Assembly: GCF_050003625.1 (NCBI RefSeq)
Contig: NC_134397.1
Span: 221,464,537 to 221,528,536, forward strand
Reading direction: 5' to 3'
Length of the DNA: 64,000 nucleotides
Source: Haematobia irritans
Taxonomy: Eukaryota; Arthropoda; Insecta; Diptera; Muscidae
Part shown: one piece after another, positions 1 to 10,090 of the stretch
Layout of the letters: the number at the start of each line of letters is the position of its first letter
Numbering within the stretch: the stretch's first letter is position 1
Translations under genes and position numbers: made by a program
The notes under the pieces: generated by a model
What the model saw: only the letters and a program-made list of their open reading frames with translations
Databases searched by the model: none
What the model was told of the DNA's origin: nothing

Positions 1-230
1 ACATTGGCCTCGTAGGGAAGGATGGGGTCCTTGTAGTTAAGGGCTTCCGCGAGTGTTTCGCTGATGAAACAGGTGGTGGCCCCGGTATCAATGGTGGCAT
101 CCACTAGTCGCTCGCCAATTTTCACCGTAGCCACCAGCTTTGAGGGTTCTACCCGGAGAGAGGTTCCTAGTTGTGGGGAGTGTTGTCTTGCGGACCCGCT
201 TCCCCTTGTGTGTTGCGGGTCCGTCGCGCG
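1..230 (-). CDS. pol: Pol polyprotein, N-terminal part with aspartic protease (partial)
   Basis: The frame is -1 relative to gag, is open from about 254 to the window edge, and overlaps the end of gag. It encodes a retropepsin flap-and-active-site segment: hydrophobic strand, then DATIDTGATTCFIS, where DTGA is the catalytic aspartate motif. There is no start codon in a suitable place, so translation most likely enters by -1 frameshifting at 230-236. Protease would cleave Gag-Pol in the particle. Reverse transcriptase, RNase H and integrase should lie left of the window. Confidence 0.82.
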
Positions 231-1303
231 TTTCCCGACGACCGTCGACAGCAGTCAATGGTTCTGACCTCTCTCCGTCCGCAGTCCCAGCAGAAGAGCA
301 CTTGTGGGTTTCGACAGCGCGAGGCCATATGGTCGCTCTGGCCACATCGTCGACAAGCAGTCCATGGGTCGATGACCGCTGGCGACTGGGGTTTCTGCGT
401 TTCCTGGTTGATCCGGCGATGTTGCTCCCTCGGTTGGGTCGCAAGCGAAGGTAGGCTTTCCAGGTCTTCCGCCAACTCTAACAACTCCCGCAAGCTTCGG
501 AAGTCCCGACGCCGAATGTACCATAAATATTCGGGTAAAGCGTTGCGGAAGATCCGCTCCAACTTTTGTTCTTCCGAATAGTCACTGTGCCGCATGAGGT
601 TCTGCATGTGCAGCGTGTAGCTCCTGAAGATTTCCCGGGGTTTCTGTTTCCGCTTGCGGATCTCGTCTTCCAATTGTTCAAAATAGCGCGCCGGCAGGAA
701 GAAACGAAGGAACTCCTCTTTGAAGCCACGCCATACCTGGCCCGTGGCGCAGTTATTCCGGAACCACACCAGGGCTTTCCCTTCCAGGACCTCAGGCATC
801 ATTTTGGGTAACAGATTGGTATCCACCTCGTACATTTGGGCGAGTTCTTCCATCCGCTCTATGAATTCCAGGGGTTCGCGCTCGCCGCTGTATCTGACGC
901 CCCATTTCCGGACCTGGTCGGCCACCGATCGCAAATCCAGCGTAGCTGTGGGGATAGGTCGACCCGCGCAATGCTGGTTTACCTCCCCTTGGCCTAAGGT
1001 TCCCACTGACGCGTCGGTTCCTCGCGAATCGGAGGTGATCGTACTGTTATGGCCTCCGGCTATTACAACCTTCGCCGGGGCGTTTGGTTTAGGCGACTTC
1101 CGTCCGGAGGGGTCGTGCTCCTCCTGGATTTCCATCAGTTTTTCCCATGCATCCTGGTCGTGTTCAGTTCCGATGAACTGGGCGAACCTTTTGCGGAGAT
1201 CTTCCACGTTTCCGGTGATATCCAACTGGAATTCGGCCAAGTACTTAACCAGGTCCTCTCGGCGCAGAGTATAAGCCCAACCGGCACGTAATACTCCGGG
1301 CAT
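167..1303 (-). CDS. gag: Retrotransposon Gag polyprotein
   Basis: About 378 codons with no internal stop. The first ATG in this frame is at 1303; the open frame runs slightly further up, but only from a TTG. Near the N-terminus is a SAP-like helix pair (LVKYLAEFQLD...LRKRFAQFIG). A capsid-type retrotransposon gag domain follows in the middle (around WFRNNCATGQVWRGFKEEFLRFF). Near the C-terminus is one canonical zinc knuckle C-X2-C-X4-H-X4-C (CRRCGQSDHMASRC). A second cysteine cluster after it lacks the histidine and looks degenerate. Gag assembles the particle and packages element RNA. The TAG stop at 167-169 lies past the frameshift signal, so Gag is the unshifted product. Confidence 0.88.
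   Translation of the reverse strand: MPGVLRAGWAYTLRREDLVKYLAEFQLDITGNVEDLRKRFAQFIGTEHDQDAWEKLMEIQEEHDPSGRKSPKPNAPAKVVIAGGHNSTITSDSRGTDASVGTLGQGEVNQHCAGRPIPTATLDLRSVADQVRKWGVRYSGEREPLEFIERMEELAQMYEVDTNLLPKMMPEVLEGKALVWFRNNCATGQVWRGFKEEFLRFFLPARYFEQLEDEIRKRKQKPREIFRSYTLHMQNLMRHSDYSEEQKLERIFRNALPEYLWYIRRRDFRSLRELLELAEDLESLPSLATQPREQHRRINQETQKPQSPAVIDPWTACRRCGQSDHMASRCRNPQVLFCWDCGRREVRTIDCCRRSSGNARRTRNTQGEAGPQDNTPHN
191..236 (-). promoter_or_regulatory. Programmed -1 ribosomal frameshift signal (slippery site plus stem-loop)
   Basis: On the minus strand 236-230 reads GGGAAAC. In the gag frame it is split G GGA AAC, the canonical X XXY YYZ arrangement. A 6-nt spacer (229-224) follows, then CGGACCCGC (223-215), a 15-nt loop, and the exact complement GCGGGTCCG (199-191), giving a perfect 9-bp GC-rich stem. 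The shift leads into the open protease frame. Slippery site, spacing, stem and product frame all agree. Confidence 0.85.
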
Positions 1304-1358
1304 GTCGGCGGTTACCAATAATACTAACTCCTCAACGAAACCTAACTCTCTTATCTCG

Positions 1359-1376
1359 GTCCCTGCTCGGGCGCCA
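1359..1376 (-). other. Primer-binding site, tRNA-Lys type
   Basis: The minus strand reads TGGCGCCCGAGCAGGGAC, beginning one base after the LTR end. It is complementary to the 3' end of the tRNA-Lys(UUU) class used by several retroelements, with one position that would be a G-U pair. It lies 55 nt before the gag ATG. Confidence 0.8.
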
Positions 1377-1506
1377 CTGTAACGACGAGTTTTTTCCCGC
1401 TCCTTGCTGGGGTAATACTCACGGGGCCGGGATACGTCACAGAAATTTATTCTAGAGACTGAGATAAGAAGAAGGCACGGTTATTACGGTTTTAAGGTAC
1501 GAGTCT

Positions 1507-1512
1507 TTTATT
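1507..1512 (-). terminator. Candidate LTR polyadenylation signal
   Basis: The minus strand reads AATAAA about 130 bp before the inner LTR end. A second AATAAA is at 1446-1451. Either could end the element transcript in the 3' LTR copy. Confidence 0.45.
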
Positions 1513-1841
1513 TGTCGTTTAGGAGTTCTGTATTACAGTGGTAAACTTTAATAGTACGGGCGGTAAGGATGTGGTGGTGGCCTCAGGGTTTGGAGCGGTT
1601 GAGACCTACCGGTCCTCAACTTGTGTACTGTTCTAGGCTGGTATCGTCTTCCCGCGGTGGAGTGGTGATGTGTGGACTACGGGAGAGCTGAGCACTACTC
1701 CGGGGGTTGTGGGGGTGTGAAACGGCAGGATACGATGGGATAGGTTACTGGGATTCTGGGCACCGGGTGACACTTCGACGGGATGAGATGAAGGGACACG
1801 GGTCTCTCTGAATGTCGGTCAAGGTTGGGATCTTGGGTAAT

Positions 1842-3010
1842 GTGGTCACCCACCTGGAATAGGGAAAGAAGAGGGGAAAATGTAGGAACACGTGGCTAGG
1901 GTGGTCGCACACCCCTAGCTTTGGATAAGGGAAAGGTAGGAACACGTGGCTAGAGTGGTCGCACACCTCTAGCGTTGGAGTAGGGAAGGATAAGGGAAAG
2001 GTAGGAACACGTGACTAGAGTGGTCGCACACCCCTAGCTGTGGGAGATAGGATGAGGAATAGGTAGGAACGCGTGGCTAGAGTGGTCGCACACCCCTAGC
2101 TGTGGGAGATGGAAGAAGGAATAGGTAGGAACACGTGACTAGAGTGGTCGCACACCTCTAGCTTTGGAATAGGGAAGGATAAGGGAAAGGTAAGAACACG
2201 TGACTAGAGTGGTCGCACACCTCTAGTTGTGGGATAAAGGAAAAGGAATAGGTAGGAACACGTGACTAGAGTGGTCGCACACCTCTAGCTTTGGAATAGG
2301 GAAGGATAAGGGAAAGGTAGGAACACGTGACTAGAGTGGTCGCACACCCCTAGCTGTGGGAGATAGGATGAGGAATAGGTAGGAACGCGTGGCTAGAGTG
2401 GTCGCACACCCCTAGCTGTGGGAGATAGAAGGAGGAATAGGCAGGAACACGCGACTAGAGTGGTCGCACACCTCTAGCTTTGGAATAGGGAAGGATAAGG
2501 GAAAGGTAGGAACACGTGACTAGAGTGGTCGCACACCCCTAGCTGTGGGAGATAGGATGAGGAATAGGTAGGAACGCGTGGCTAGAGTGGTCGCACACCC
2601 CTAGCTGTGGGAGATAGAAGGAGGAATAGGCAGGAACACGCGACTAGAGTGGTCGCACACCTCTAGTTGTGGGATAAAGAAAGAAGGAATAGGTAGGAAC
2701 ACGTGACTAGAGTGGTCGCACACCTCTAGTTGTGGGTTAAAGGAAAAAGGGATAGGTAGGAACACGTGGCTAGAGTGGTCGCACACCTCTAGCTGTGGGA
2801 GATAGAAGGAGGAATAGGTCGGAACACTCGACTAGAGTGGTCGCACACCTCTAGTTGTGGGATAAAGGAAAAGGAATAGGTAGGAACACGCGACTAGAGT
2901 GGTCGCACACCTCTAGCTGTGGGAGATAGAAGGAGGAATAGGTTGGAACACGTGGCTAGAGTGGTCGCACACCTCTAGCTGGAGTAGGGAAGGATAAGGG
3001 AAAGGTAAGA
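1842..3010. repeat. Tandem array inside the LTR, 18 copies of a 54-66-bp unit
   Basis: The core GTGGTCGCACAC recurs at 1901, 1955, 2020, 2082, 2144, 2209, 2271, 2336, 2398, 2460, 2525, 2587, 2649, 2712, 2775, 2837, 2899 and 2961, with a decayed copy at 1842. Most units carry CACGTG or a one-base variant (CGCGTG, CACGCG) about 12 bp before the core. CACGTG is the classic bHLH E-box. Unit subtypes alternate, suggesting growth by duplication of pairs or triplets. Confidence 0.92.
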
Positions 3011-3137
3011 ACTTGCTACAGAGTCTATGTTAACTTCGTCGTGTCTCCACTAAGTTTTTCTGAACATCCACTTACCACGTCGATGTGTCCTGCTTGACTG
3101 CTGTGGATTGACTGCCCCGATCTCACACACTGCACGC

Positions 3138-3145
3138 CTTTTATA
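3138..3145 (-). promoter_or_regulatory. Candidate LTR TATA box
   Basis: The minus strand reads TATAAAAG, about 125 bp inside the outer LTR end. This is a normal U3 position. The transcription start is not determined. Confidence 0.6.
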
Positions 3146-3270
3146 CTTTTCCTCGTCACGTGTTCTAACGGCAACTTGTTTACTTCTAAATGTAGTAGGT
3201 GCTGCTCACTCATGATGTTGTTGGTGTATAACGGTAACTTGTTTACTCCAATTGCTTACGCTATGTTACA

Positions 3271-3567
3271 TACAGTCTTATAACAAAAAGGTAGTTCATT
3301 CTTATTATGAGAAACAATTTAACTTATGTATTTAGTAATTTCATATCAATAATAATTTAACTTAAACATAACGCAAATTCAATATTATACAATAAAACTA
3401 AACAATTTCAATAAAATTAAAATGATTTCTTAATAAAAAAAAAAAAATACAAAACATAAATGCAAAAATTCCTGCAAAATGGTGTGGCTGGAAACAAGGG
3501 TCACCGACTTCCAGCGTCACAGTATCCTCTTAATTTTTGGAAAAAATGTTTAGAAATTATTTCTCTA
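3271..3567. other. AT-rich DNA, no gene seen
   Basis: Flank of the LTR element. It contains A/T runs and no convincing ORF or repeat end. Confidence 0.5.
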
Positions 3568-3985
3568 CACAGAAAAAACTATCACCAAAATATTGCCAAT
3601 TAAAATTTTGATTGCAACTAAACATTTATTCAATTAAAACAGTAATTCATATAATTTTAATCAAACAGGGAAATCTAATTCAGTTAAAAAATGATTGACA
3701 TTTTTAATTCAACATTTAAATGAAACAATAAATTTTTTGAATTGATTAATTTTGTTACGTTTTTAATTAAAAAAATAATTGAGTTTTACAATTAACATCA
3801 AATATATTTTTAATTGATCAACTAAAAAATTAATTGTAATTTATTAATGAAATCAATTAATTTTTTAATCAAGTACTTGTTTATGCCCAATTAAATTTGT
3901 AATTGATATTGTGTTTTTCGTGATTGAATACATTTCAATTAAAAAAATAATTGGATCAATTAATTCCGTGATTGAATGAGAACAT
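3568..3985 (+). mobile_element. AATTGA-rich MITE (family D), right end lost
   Basis: Starts CACAGAAAAAACTATC after a TA. The body is dense in AATTAA/TTAATT words and ends near a GATCAATTAATTCCGTGATTGAAT-like block also seen in the complete copy at 31546-31824. The expected right terminus is not visible, so the end is approximate. Confidence 0.5.
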
Positions 3986-4690
3986 ACATTGTCATTGGCA
4001 ACTGTTGCCGCAACCTAAGTAATTCGATTGTGGATAACAGTTTTTAATATAACTTTGTACGCAATCTATGGTGGAGAGTAAATATCACTTGCACCAAAAA
4101 AAATTAAACTGTTTTATAGGAAGAATGAACAACCTCGCGCGAAAATTGAACTATTTTGTACTCCATGTATTGAGATTTCCACGAAGTGTTGTTAAAACCA
4201 GGAAATTTTAGTATGATGTTGTACTTTTTAACTGTTGTTCTCGAAATTACTCCCTCTCATAGAAGAAAAAATTAACTAAAAGTAAATAAGAAAATAATTG
4301 GCTCCAAATCGTGACCATTTGAATCATACAATAGTTCATTCTTACTATTTTCGAGAATCGTACGAAAATTTTCATTTGTTTTAGTTAAAAATGGATTTAT
4401 TATGGTCATTGAACTTTATACTCGCGTTTAGTTCATAAAATGTTTGAGACATACTTAAAAAAAAACACGAAAATTTCTTTGGACTGTTGAAAGTTTCGCA
4501 AAAAATAATAAAATTGAACTACAAATAAATAACTTTTTTTTTATAAAAATAAGTTAAATTTGGCGTTAGTTTAACTACGGACATTTTTTTCTGTGTGGCC
4601 TGGCCGAACTTTCGGCTCCGGTAAATAAGCCCCCAAGAAATAAGACCTGAAGAGAAAAAATTTGATTGTCTTCGAGTTTAAAAGTTGTAT
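3986..4690 (-). repeat. Terminal fragment of the 153-bp-period repeat family A, split by a MITE
   Basis: The text from 4000 to 4091 and from 4598 on reads as the end of family A (CAACC-AAGTAATTCGATTGTGGAT, then GGTGGAG-GTA, then GGCCTGGCCGAAC). A 504-bp MITE sits exactly between the two halves. Confidence 0.65.
4092..4595 (-). mobile_element. 504-bp MITE (family A-mite) with TG target duplication
   Basis: Ends are CACCAAAAAAAATT and TTTTTTTCTGTG, forming a short terminal inverted repeat. It is flanked by TG at 4090-4091 and 4596-4597. A 503-bp copy in opposite orientation lies at 59843-60345. Removing the element rejoins a family A terminus. No coding capacity is seen. Confidence 0.85.
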
Positions 4691-4699
4691 GCATTTCGC

Positions 4700-5515
4700 T
4701 CGGACACACTAAGGGATCAGTCTGTCAGTCTGTCTGTCTGTTACAGCCATCAATAATGAAGCTATAGTCATGAAATTAGGCACATATTCGTTTTTTTTTG
4801 TCTGCAGACAGGTCAAGTTCGAACATGGATAGCCAGCCCATCGGTCCAGATTTTGATATATTCTCCATATAAGCCGAGCCCCCGATTGGGGGTCTTGAGT
4901 GTCTAGACATCACAATTTTTATTCGATTTCAAAATCTAGAGGTATTTTTTGTGCATAAATGAGTGTGCCGAAAATGGTGTGTTTCGGTCCACATTTTGTT
5001 ATAGCCCTCATATGGCCCGATCTCCCGATTTTACTTCGTGGGCTTCCAGACGCCGCAATTTTTATCAAATTTGCCTGAAATTAAATATTTTGAGGTACTT
5101 TCGGTTCATAAATAGGTGTGGCGAATATGGTGTAATTCGCTCTACAGTTGGATATAGCCCTTTCCCGAATTGACTTGTTTTATGTCTCGACACCCGAAGT
5201 TTTATCCGATTCGCCTGAAAATCAAAATCTAGAGGTATTTAGGGTCCATAAATAAGTGTGACGAATATTGTGTGTATGAGTCCATGTTTTGGTATCTCCC
5301 TCATATAGACCGATCTCCCGATTTGAACTCTTGAGCGTCTAGACATCTGAATTTTTATTCGATTTGCCTGAAATTCAAAATCTAGAGATATTTTTGGCCC
5401 ATAAATAAGTGTGCCGAATATGGTGTGTATCATCCATATTTTGCTATACCCCCATATAGACCAATCTCCCGATTTGGATTCTTGAGCTTCTTGACAAATA
5501 AATGATAGCGTCCTC
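4700..5515 (+). repeat. Fragment of 153-bp-period repeat family B
   Basis: Shares with the complete family B copies the TCTGTCTGTCTGT run, the CAATAATGAAGC word, the CTGCAGACAGGTCAAGTTCGAA-like block and repeated units with CATATAGACCGATCTCCCGATT. No intact ORF. Confidence 0.65.
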
Positions 5516-5760
5516 TCAGAGTTACAATAGAAATATTTGCTTTAGATAATTTAATGAATGAATCAATTAATGTTTTAATTGAAATTATTAATTGTTTTAA
5601 TTGAACTATTATTTTTTTTTTTTTTAAGTTCAATTCACACTATTTACTTTTTAATTGAATACGTCACAATTGACATTGGAAAATTTTTCTAAAAAAAAAA
5701 ATTTCAAGTTTTTAATTGTGTCCATTAAATTTCTAATGGAATTCGTTTTCACAAAAAAAA
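5516..5760. repeat. AATTGA-rich fragment (family D-like)
   Basis: Dense TTAATTG/CAATTAA words like family D. No clear ends. Confidence 0.4.
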
Positions 5761-5904
5761 ACAAATGGATCTAGGTTTTATTACACAATGCAACACAAAA
5801 ATTCCAAACACAAAATAACTTATCCCGGCCGAAAAAACTCAATGAGATGAGAAAAGTAATTTCTGGATATTGCAAGATTGGTTGCCCTTCGGTTTTTATG
5901 AGCC

Positions 5905-6934
5905 CATTAGCGTAGCTAGACAATTTTCCTAGGGGGGGCTATAGCCCCCCTAGCTAAAAATTTATAGACTGAACTTATAGGTTCAATTAATGTTTTATTT
6001 CATAAAATTGAATAAAAAATTAGACATCAAAATAACTCGACAATTAATTTATAATGAAGCAACTAAAAGTAGTTCCACACTTTTCCCAGCAAAAAAATTT
6101 TGAGTTGTTCTAAAGGCACAACTTTAAAAGCACTTCCAAAAATGTCCTCAATTATTTTAACTACACAGGAAGTTGTTTTACTTCATTTTTTCATATTTTA
6201 ATGTGTAATTTTTTGTTTTCTTTCAAATAGTTTAAAAAAAAGAGTAAGAATAAATAAATTGGTACAAATTATTCAAATTTTGCCATAAAACTGCTAAACC
6301 CATTAAAGAAAAATCGATAATTTTGGAAATTATTCGAGGAAAAACGTTTCAAACAAGCGCCAGAATGCAATAAAAATCATAAAAACAATAAAAAATTATT
6401 TATTTGGGAAAATATCACAAAATTTTTTAATTCACATTCAAAACACTGAATTCTGATCTCACCTTAAGAAGTGATGCAAATTCAAATTCAACGGCTGTTG
6501 AAACGGTGGACATTTGTCCTATGACAAGCTCATATTACATTAATTGCTTCTCCGCCAATTTTGCACCACTTCTAGACCCAAAAAAAAAACATTTTCACTA
6601 CTTTTTTGGCGACGCTTTTTTCGCAGCATTATTAAGATATTAATTTATGAAAGAATAGTTTTAATATCAATTACTATTTTTTAATTACATTGACTAAACC
6701 AAATCACTCAAAAGGTCAACCACAGCTTTATTTCATAAATATCTGACTTCAAACATTGCCATCGACAACTACTACCACAACCCAAGTAATTCTATTGTTC
6801 ATGAAATTCTTTAGCGGAACTTTGACATTTATTGAAAAATGGAAAATCATGAACAGAGTTTCAAATTCTGGGAGGGGCTAAAATTTTTCTGGGGGGGTCT
6901 AAGCCCCCTCCCCAGAGGCCTTCCTACGCTTATG
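5905..6934 (+). mobile_element. Non-autonomous hAT-type element, copy 1
   Basis: Terminal inverted repeat CATTAGCGTAG / CTACGCTTATG. A perfect 8-bp duplication TATGAGCC flanks it at 5897-5904 and 6935-6942, which is the hAT hallmark. G-rich and C-rich blocks (AGGGGGGGCTATAGCCCCCC near the left end) may form a hairpin. The interior at about 6083-6630 resembles family J on the opposite strand. No transposase ORF. Copy 2 is at 41633-42686. Confidence 0.9.
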
Positions 6935-6996
6935 TATGAGCCTCTATAGTTTTTTCCGCCAAAATCGATTTTGAGTACTTTTTTGCAATTTTTTTT

Positions 6997-7932
6997 TATA
7001 CCCACCACCATAGAGTGGTGACGGGGGTATAATAAGTTTGTCTTTCCGTTTGTAACACATCAAAATATCGATTTCCGACTATATAAAGTATATATATTCT
7101 TGATCAGGGAGAAATTCAATGACGATATAACCATATCCGTCTGTCTGTCTGTTGTAATCACGCTACAGTCTTCAATAATGAAGCAATCGTGTCGTATTTT
7201 TGCACAACATCGTCTTTTATCTGCAGGCAGGTCAAGTTCGAAGATGGGCTATATCGGTGCAGGTTTTGATATAGTCCCCATATAAACCGACCTCCCGATT
7301 TGGGGTCTTGGGCTTATAGAAATCATAGTTTTTATCCAATTTGCCTGAAATTTGAAATCTAGAGGTATTTTATGACCATAAAGAGGTGTGCCAAAAACGG
7401 TGAGTATCGGTCCATATTTTAGTATAGCCCCCATATAGACCGATTTCCCTATTTTACTTCTTGGGCTTCTATAATCCGTAGTTTTTATCCAATTTGCCTG
7501 AAATTGTAAATATTCTAGTATTTTAGGCTCACAAAAACGTGCATCGGATTAAGTTTTTATCGGTCCATTTGGTAATGCCTCCATATAGACCGATTTCACT
7601 TCTTGAGGGTATGGAAGGTGCACCAATCATCAAAATTGCTTGAAACTCAATGTCAATCAAGACGTCATTTTATAATTTTCTAGCACACTTACAAAAGATG
7701 TTAATAATTCCTCTAAAACTCAAACAAAAATGGTTCTTATAAATCTAGAATCTGATATAGTCTTCATAGGTAAAATCTTTAAATTTATCTTCGTGAAGTG
7801 TACTGGTTGAACTACTCTGCTTGATCTGTCCTCAAACACCAGTGCAATTTCAAAGGAAAACCTAATATCTGATTCATGGTGGTGGGCATTTAAGATTCGG
7901 CCCGGCCGAACTTACTGCTGTATATACTTGTT
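6997..7932 (+). repeat. 153-bp-period repeat, family B copy 1
   Basis: Begins TTTATACCCACCACCATAG and ends GCCCGGCCGAACTTACTGC followed by TGTATATACTTGT. CATATA(A/G)ACCGA blocks at 7279, 7432 and 7582 give spacings of 153 and 150 bp. It carries the TCTGTCTGTCTG tract. No gene. Confidence 0.8.
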
Positions 7933-8096
7933 TACTTTTACTTTTCGCCATGACCATAGCTCGAAAATATGCCTTAATTTTTTTTGCAGTCTTCAGCAAA
8001 GTTATAGTTCTTGACTCGGGCAAAAATGCTGAATACAATAAGTCTGAGAAATTGCATATTCATGCTCAAAACCCCAAAAATGTCGAAAAATTACTA

Positions 8097-9809
8097 CTTT
8101 TTTTTTTTATTTATTATTATTCATATATACAATTACAAAATAAAATTCAAGGCCTCTGCGCCAAAAAAAGGCTTAAAAGAAGCAAAATGGCAACAAGTTA
8201 ACTGCATATAAATATAATGTATATACCAAGATATAACTTTTTAATTCATATAAATACAAGAATAAATTCTAAAATAGTACATAGTATAAATATATATTAT
8301 AATATTAATATAAATTTAAAAAAAAATGCTACTTGCTATATACACTTAAAATGTAAGGAGCATCTCTACATTTTGGATTAGAAAGTCTTTTAACTCACTC
8401 TTAAATCGTGATATACAATTAATGTTTTTCAGATCCCTTGGCAATAAGTTGTATTCGAAGGGTCCAGCATATTTTATACGCTGTTTTGTCATCTCAAGGC
8501 GACATCTAACAGTATTAAGTTCCATTGCTTGTCTTGTCATACGATGGGTGTGCGCTAAGTTGGAACCAAATTGCAATGTATGCTTTCCTATACCTCTAAC
8601 ACATTTAGAAACATAAGTATTAATTTGTTGCTTGTACAAACCTCTCACGGGAAGGATACCACTTGCAAAGTTCCTAAATAAATCCCGAGTACGATATCGA
8701 CGAGGAAGGTTGAAAACTATCTTAAGTGCTCTATTCTGTGCAGATTGAAGAGATCTTATTAGGGAACAACATTTACTAGCATATACTCCCGGCAGGTATG
8801 TCAGGTGAGAATGAATAAGGGATTGGTAAAGCATCATTTTCTGCTCCACATTGAGCTTATTTCTCATCCTATTCAATATCCCTATTCCAGATGATATAGT
8901 TGACTTTAAGTGCGTTATATGCGTATCCCATGACAAGTTCCTACTAATGTGCATCCCAAGATATTTTACAGCATCACATTCCTTAATAATGTCTCCATCA
9001 ATATGTACACTCAAGGTAGTATCCTCTCTGGATACATGTGGCCTAAATCGTATCAGTTTTGTCTTCTTCCCGTTCAACTTAAGTCTGTTGACCCTCAAAA
9101 ACTCCGACAAGATCGACGCATCATATTCAATATGTGTTCGTAAAACTTCCGAATGATTATAACAATATAATAGACATATGTCGTCCGCATATAAAAATAG
9201 TTTTCCCCTAAAGGGGATATTTGACAGATCATTAATATATAATTTAAATAACAACGGCCCAAGAACGCTGCCTTGCGGGACACCTGACAAAACGGGCAAT
9301 TTATCACTGTCAAATTCACCGATTGAAACGTACTGCCACCTATTCTGTAAATAATTCTCAAACAATTCCAATGTTGCTGGAGAAAATCCCAATAAACCTA
9401 ATTTCGTTATCAATATAGAATGATCGACAAGGTCAAATGCCTTTGTAAGGTCATAAAACACTCCCGCTACTCCTTTATAGCCATTGTCAAACCCATCGCA
9501 AATTGAGTCAATTACATTAAGAACAGCCTCTTCTGTTCCTGTACCCTTCATAAATCCATATTGACTCTCAGACAATATGCATTTCTCATCTACATAATCC
9601 AACAGTTGTCCAACAATTATTTTTTCCAATATCTTATCAACAAGAGACAAGGTAGTAATCGGACGATAATTCTCAATTGAACTAAGCAGTTTAGCTTTAG
9701 GAATTGGTGTTATCTTCTGCAACTTAAGAATTTCAGGATAAACCGAACCGACTTTTTCCGTTTTTCGAATACGGGTGAAAATTTTACCAACAAAAATTAT
9801 GAATAACTT
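8097..9809 (-). mobile_element. 5'-truncated non-LTR retrotransposon (LINE), Jockey/CR1 group
   Basis: The minus strand holds a reverse transcriptase ORF, an AT-rich 3' UTR and an AATAAA followed by an A run (T run near 8098-8110 on +). The 5' part (endonuclease and ORF1) is missing. Truncation near 9800 fits incomplete reverse transcription. It lies inside the fold-back element. Confidence 0.8.
8346..9722 (-). CDS. LINE reverse transcriptase, C-terminal two-thirds (truncated ORF2)
   Basis: 458 codons with no stop; the frame stays open up to about 9809, and the true N-terminus is missing. In order: finger/palm start ENYRPITTLSLVDKILEKII, FYDLTKAFDLVDH with a catalytic aspartate, SGVPQGSVLGPLLF, then LFLYADDICLLY with the YADD catalytic pair, followed by a thumb region (VKYLGMHISRNLSW). 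No RNase H domain follows. The family copies its own RNA at a nicked target. The start shown is arbitrary because of 5' truncation. The uninterrupted frame suggests a fairly recent insertion. Confidence 0.85.
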   Translation of the reverse strand: MQKITPIPKAKLLSSIENYRPITTLSLVDKILEKIIVGQLLDYVDEKCILSESQYGFMKGTGTEEAVLNVIDSICDGFDNGYKGVAGVFYDLTKAFDLVDHSILITKLGLLGFSPATLELFENYLQNRWQYVSIGEFDSDKLPVLSGVPQGSVLGPLLFKLYINDLSNIPFRGKLFLYADDICLLYCYNHSEVLRTHIEYDASILSEFLRVNRLKLNGKKTKLIRFRPHVSREDTTLSVHIDGDIIKECDAVKYLGMHISRNLSWDTHITHLKSTISSGIGILNRMRNKLNVEQKMMLYQSLIHSHLTYLPGVYASKCCSLIRSLQSAQNRALKIVFNLPRRYRTRDLFRNFASGILPVRGLYKQQINTYVSKCVRGIGKHTLQFGSNLAHTHRMTRQAMELNTVRCRLEMTKQRIKYAGPFEYNLLPRDLKNINCISRFKSELKDFLIQNVEMLLTF

Positions 9810-10090
9810 TCAATTATATGATACGACCACTCCTTGACAAACATGTTTGCAATTTTATTTTTTTTTTTTTAGTTTTTTTTTTGCGAAAAATAGAAGAAAA
9901 TTGCCAAAAGTGCTTAATCGAGTTTTGAGAAAAAAAAAAAAATATAGAAGCTCATAAAAACCGAACGGAAACACATCTAGCAAAATCCGGAAATTATTTT
10001 TCTCCGCTCATCGAGTATTTTCGGATAGGATAAGTGTTTTTTTTGTTTGGAGTCAAAAAGTTGAATATTGCGTCACAGTGTTATATTTGT

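Larger units (their letters stand above)
1..3270 (-). mobile_element. Ty3/gypsy-type LTR retrotransposon, 5' part (pol continues off the window)
   Basis: Read on the minus strand, the order is LTR (3270 to 1378), primer-binding site (1376 to 1359), gag (1303 to 167), then protease in the -1 frame running off the window edge. This is the normal 5' half of an LTR retrotransposon. Gag has a capsid-like region and a CCHC knuckle, and the protease has an active-site DTGA. The gag capsid and protease suggest Ty3/gypsy rather than Copia or BEL, but no reverse transcriptase is in view to settle the clade. Gag is uninterrupted, so the copy may be young. The second LTR and the target duplication lie outside the window. 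Confidence 0.9.
1378..3270 (-). repeat. 5' LTR, about 1.9 kb
   Basis: On the minus strand it starts TGTAACATAGCG and ends CGTCGTTACA, so it has TG...CA ends and a short inverted repeat (TGTAAC/GTTACA). The inner end abuts the primer-binding site. The outer boundary at 3270 is inferred from the matching terminus, because the second LTR is not in view. Over half of its length is a tandem array (1842-3010) lying downstream of the TATA box, in what should be R/U5. Confidence 0.72.
5770..10090. mobile_element. Large fold-back (long inverted repeat) element hosting three later insertions
   Basis: The left arm (about 5770-5904, resuming at 6943-6995) is the reverse complement of the right arm (about 9870-10090). 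Shared words include ACTTATCC, CTCAATGAG/CTCGATGAG, GGTTTTTATGAGC and CTATA-TTTTTT. Between and inside the arms lie a hAT element (5905-6934), a family B repeat (6997-7932) and a LINE (8097-9809). The outer ends are approximate and no transposase is recognised. Confidence 0.5.

Noticed and set aside
140..1291. Plus-strand ORFs of up to 184 codons opposite gag
   Set aside because: They are antisense shadows of the gag coding frame.
1842..3010. CRISPR array
   Set aside because: Units are whole tandem repeats without unique spacers, inside a eukaryotic LTR.
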